NCBI GenBank assembly: GCA_031177795.1
Contig: JAPSKG010000126.1
Span: 1-6,806, forward strand
Source: Domibacillus sp.
GTDB taxonomy: Bacteria; Bacillota; Bacilli; Bacillales; Domibacillaceae
Reading direction: 5' to 3'
DNA length: 6,806 nt
Made by a program: the position numbers and the translations under genes. Shown one piece after another: positions 5,128 through 6,806 of the stretch (position 1 is its first letter; each line of letters begins with the position of its first letter). A model generated the notes under the pieces. It ran no database searches and was not told the DNA's origin. It worked only from the letters and a program-made list of their open reading frames with translations.

Positions 5128-6480
5128 TTATTGCATCATCAGTAACTCGTTTAAATCAAGTTCATCAATGACACCATCCATATTGAAATCTTCTGTTACA
5201 TCCTCTACATCAATTATTCCGTCTCCATTTTCATCTTCAATAACTGGTTCAACGTTTTCTTCAAAGGCTGGTTCTTCTTCATAAATTGGTTCTTCAAACG
5301 GTTCTTCCTCTAGTACAGGAAGATCATCAGCTGGAACTTCCTCCACCATTTCTTCTTCATAGCCATCTGGCTCAATGTAAGGAACTTCTTCTTCTACTGT
5401 TTCTCCGCTGTTTTCTTCATAAAACTCTTCTTCTGTATAAGCATCTTCAGGAAGCTCTTCTGTATACCACCATTCTTCCGGTATATCATAGGAGCTGTAT
5501 GCCTCGTCTTCAGTGTATTCGCCGCCTTCAAAGTAAGCATCGTCATTCCAGTATTCTTCGAAAAACAGCAGCCCGTCTTCCGTGTAAAACAAGCTGTTCA
5601 CTTCTTCTGCTGATAAAGGCGATTGGCTCCACTCAGCCAGCATACTGGTTACATCTTTAAAGGGAATGCTAAACCCAATCGCTTCTTCACCCGTTAGCTT
5701 TGCGGAATTAATGGCAATGACACGCCCTGTTTTTTTCGATATAAGCGGGCCGCCGCTGCTGCCGGGAGCAATAGCAGCAGAGGTTTGATAAATGTTTTCA
5801 TAAGAATGCGGGTCTATTACAAAACTGCGGTCAACCCCGGTAATATACCCGAATGTAGCCGTGTTTTCGAGAGCGAGAGGGCTGCCAAGCGCAATAACTT
5901 CTTCGCCAACTTGTGCTTTTTCGGCTGTTTCTGTTTTAAGCGGCGGGCGCCCCGCTAAATCAGGAACCCGGACAAGAGCTATATCCGTTTGGTTTGAATA
6001 GCCAATCACTGTTCCTTCATGCTCAACGCCTTCAATGTCTTTCACAATAACAGAAACCGTTCCTTCTACAACATGAGCATTTGTTGCAACGTCTCCTTTT
6101 TCATTAATTAAAAACCCCGATCCCTGGCCATAATCAGTGAAAATGGTATACACACCTTGCTGGGATACTTTCACAATGTCGGTGAGTACTTGCTGCTCGC
6201 TTGCTGCCAGTTTTTTAGGCGGAGCAGCCGTGGCGCTGGCTGTTTCTTCTTTTACGGCCACAGGCGTATCTTGAACAACAGGCTGGGAAGCAGTGCGTGC
6301 TTCAGGTTCTTTGTCCATGCTTACTATGTAATAAATAACACCGCCAAATCCTAAAGCAGTAACAAAACAAAGAAAGCCTAAAAACCGAACAAAAGAAAAT
6401 CGCCGGCTGCGTTTTGTGCCACAGCCGGGGCAGTAACGAAGCCGGCTGCCCAGCTGCGTTCCACATTTTTGACAATACAA
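5128..6480 (-). CDS. Membrane-anchored trypsin/HtrA-like serine protease with zinc ribbon, acidic tail and dockerin-like calcium loops
   Basis: Predicted 450-residue protein starting at TTG 6480-6478. Residues 3-20 form a zinc ribbon (C3-x-x-C6, C17-x-x-C20). A basic patch (KRSRR, 23-27) and one membrane span (about 34-53) follow, which puts the ribbon in the cytoplasm and the rest outside. A Pro/Ala/Thr-rich linker leads to a trypsin-like domain at about 95-285 with the triad H136 (TNAHVVEG), D166 (NQTDIALVRV) and S242 (PGSSGGPLIS). HtrA proteins normally carry a PDZ domain next; none is visible. Residues 290-450 are 39% Glu/Asp (46 Glu, 17 Asp of 161) with many Tyr. There is no Lys, Arg or His after about residue 275. 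The end carries two DxNxDGxIDxxD-type loops (D416-D427 and D431-D442). The role is probably processing or quality control of exported proteins with calcium binding by the tail; the substrate is unknown. The gene is monocistronic, with its own -10 box and terminator. The alternative ATG at 6513 would add 11 residues but lacks a Shine-Dalgarno. Confidence 0.9.
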   Translation of the reverse strand: MYCQKCGTQLGSRLRYCPGCGTKRSRRFSFVRFLGFLCFVTALGFGGVIYYIVSMDKEPEARTASQPVVQDTPVAVKEETASATAAPPKKLAASEQQVLTDIVKVSQQGVYTIFTDYGQGSGFLINEKGDVATNAHVVEGTVSVIVKDIEGVEHEGTVIGYSNQTDIALVRVPDLAGRPPLKTETAEKAQVGEEVIALGSPLALENTATFGYITGVDRSFVIDPHSYENIYQTSAAIAPGSSGGPLISKKTGRVIAINSAKLTGEEAIGFSIPFKDVTSMLAEWSQSPLSAEEVNSLFYTEDGLLFFEEYWNDDAYFEGGEYTEDEAYSSYDIPEEWWYTEELPEDAYTEEEFYEENSGETVEEEVPYIEPDGYEEEMVEEVPADDLPVLEEEPFEEPIYEEEPAFEENVEPVIEDENGDGIIDVEDVTEDFNMDGVIDELDLNELLMMQ

Positions 6481-6488
6481 ACAAATCA

Positions 6489-6492
6489 CTCC
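6489..6492 (-). promoter_or_regulatory. Shine-Dalgarno that places the protease start at TTG 6480
   Basis: GGAG on the minus strand (6492-6489) lies 8 nt before TTG 6480-6478, so the protein begins MYCQKCGTQL, the usual form for an N-terminal zinc ribbon. The upstream in-frame ATG (6513) has no Shine-Dalgarno and its first two bases are the end of the TATAAT box. Confidence 0.7.
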
Positions 6493-6511
6493 AATTTGTA
6501 TAATTTTTTTC

Positions 6512-6517
6512 ATTATA
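6512..6517 (-). promoter_or_regulatory. -10 box of the protease gene
   Basis: A perfect TATAAT on the minus strand (6517-6512) would start transcription near 6505, about 25 nt before the TTG start. The -35 region is only a T-rich stretch (around 6535-6540) with a poor match, so the promoter may be weak or need an activator. Confidence 0.5.
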
Positions 6518-6747
6518 TCTTAGATTACAAGGAAGAAAAAAACTTTTTTCATTTATCTTCCAATTTTTTAACGCAGGGTGCAAAAGGGCTGAAACGTTTG
6601 ATCAATTGGCAGCAGGCTCTTTAAAAAGAAAAAACGAATGAATTTATGAAAATTTAATAAAATGTTCGGAAAAAGAAACCACAGATACATTCAGTGTTGT
6701 AAGCGATATCATAGAAAAAATCATTTAGAATAAGACAAGGAGTGCCC
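6518..6747. other. A/T-rich divergent intergenic region
   Basis: About 230 bp between the protease -10 box and the possible gene start at 6748. It is rich in A and T runs and has stop codons in all frames that I followed. A weak plus-strand -10 (TAGAAT, 6726-6731) has no good -35 partner at normal spacing. I see no clear riboswitch, terminator or repeat here. Confidence 0.4.
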
Positions 6748-6806
6748 TTGATAAGTGTGGCATGTTATTTTATAATTCGGGTATTGATAAAGCAAAAATT
6801 TTCAGA
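6748..6806 (+). CDS. Possible 5' end of an unidentified gene, runs off the window
   Basis: TTG at 6748 is preceded by AAGGAG (6737-6742) at 5 nt spacing. The frame stays open for the remaining 19 codons and begins MISVACYFIIRVLIKQK, which is hydrophobic and could be a signal or membrane segment. Nineteen codons are too few to identify a family or to exclude chance. A second open frame from ATG 6762 lacks a well-placed Shine-Dalgarno. Confidence 0.35.
   Translation, partial: MISVACYFIIRVLIKQKFS

Noticed and set aside
5300..5655. PDZ domain in the C-terminal part of the protease
   Set aside because: The residues after the trypsin-like domain are acidic, Tyr-rich low-complexity sequence with no GLGF-type carboxylate-binding loop.
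5286..5660. 124-codon plus-strand ORF rich in Leu
   Set aside because: It is the complement of the Glu-codon-rich acidic tail of the protease; the Leu richness comes from the repeated TTC/CTT pattern and no Shine-Dalgarno is present.
6302..6583. 93-codon minus-strand ORF upstream of and overlapping the protease start
   Set aside because: It crosses the -10 box and the zinc-ribbon coding region in another frame, has no good ribosome binding site and no recognisable domain.
6762..6806. ATG at 6762 as the start of the right-edge gene
   Set aside because: It is in another frame from the TTG at 6748 and lies 19 nt from the AAGGAG, too far for initiation.

Overview
This window reads as the chromosome of a Bacillaceae-type Firmicute. 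Start sites carry strong AGGAGG-like Shine-Dalgarno sequences, TTG is used as a start codon, Rho-independent terminators with A/T-tract stems follow nearly every gene, and there is a match to the Bacillus SigB promoter consensus. The species cannot be named from the sequence.

Layout. (1) Bases 2-2371 (+) carry a class I ribonucleotide reductase operon: the C-terminal part of the large subunit (5' end outside the window), then the complete radical-bearing small subunit, closed by a terminator at 2379-2416. (2) A 42-residue basic protein lies at 2572-2700 (-). It has its own Shine-Dalgarno, its own terminator (2487-2524) and a good SigB promoter. (3) A cvfB/yitL-type S1-domain RNA-binding protein (2826-3698, +) is transcribed divergently from it. 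The two promoters overlap back to back within 50 bp. (4) A UraA/PyrP-type uracil:proton symporter (3763-5019, -) converges on cvfB and shares a bidirectional terminator with it. Its promoter contains a perfect 9-bp inverted repeat and its leader is too short for PyrR attenuation. (5) A membrane-anchored trypsin/HtrA-like serine protease lies at 5128-6480 (-). It has a cytoplasmic zinc ribbon, one membrane span, the protease domain, no PDZ domain, a long acidic tail without any Lys, Arg or His, and two tandem dockerin-like calcium loops at the C-terminus. (6) A divergent intergenic region ends in a possible gene start (6748, +) that runs off the window.

The nrd genes (dNDP supply), uraA (uracil salvage) and cvfB look like ordinary housekeeping units, each with its own promoter and/or terminator. 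The most unusual items are the domain architecture of the protease, the SigB-type small ORF that shares a promoter region with cvfB, and the inverted repeat over the uraA promoter. I see no mobile elements, CRISPR arrays, tRNA or rRNA genes.
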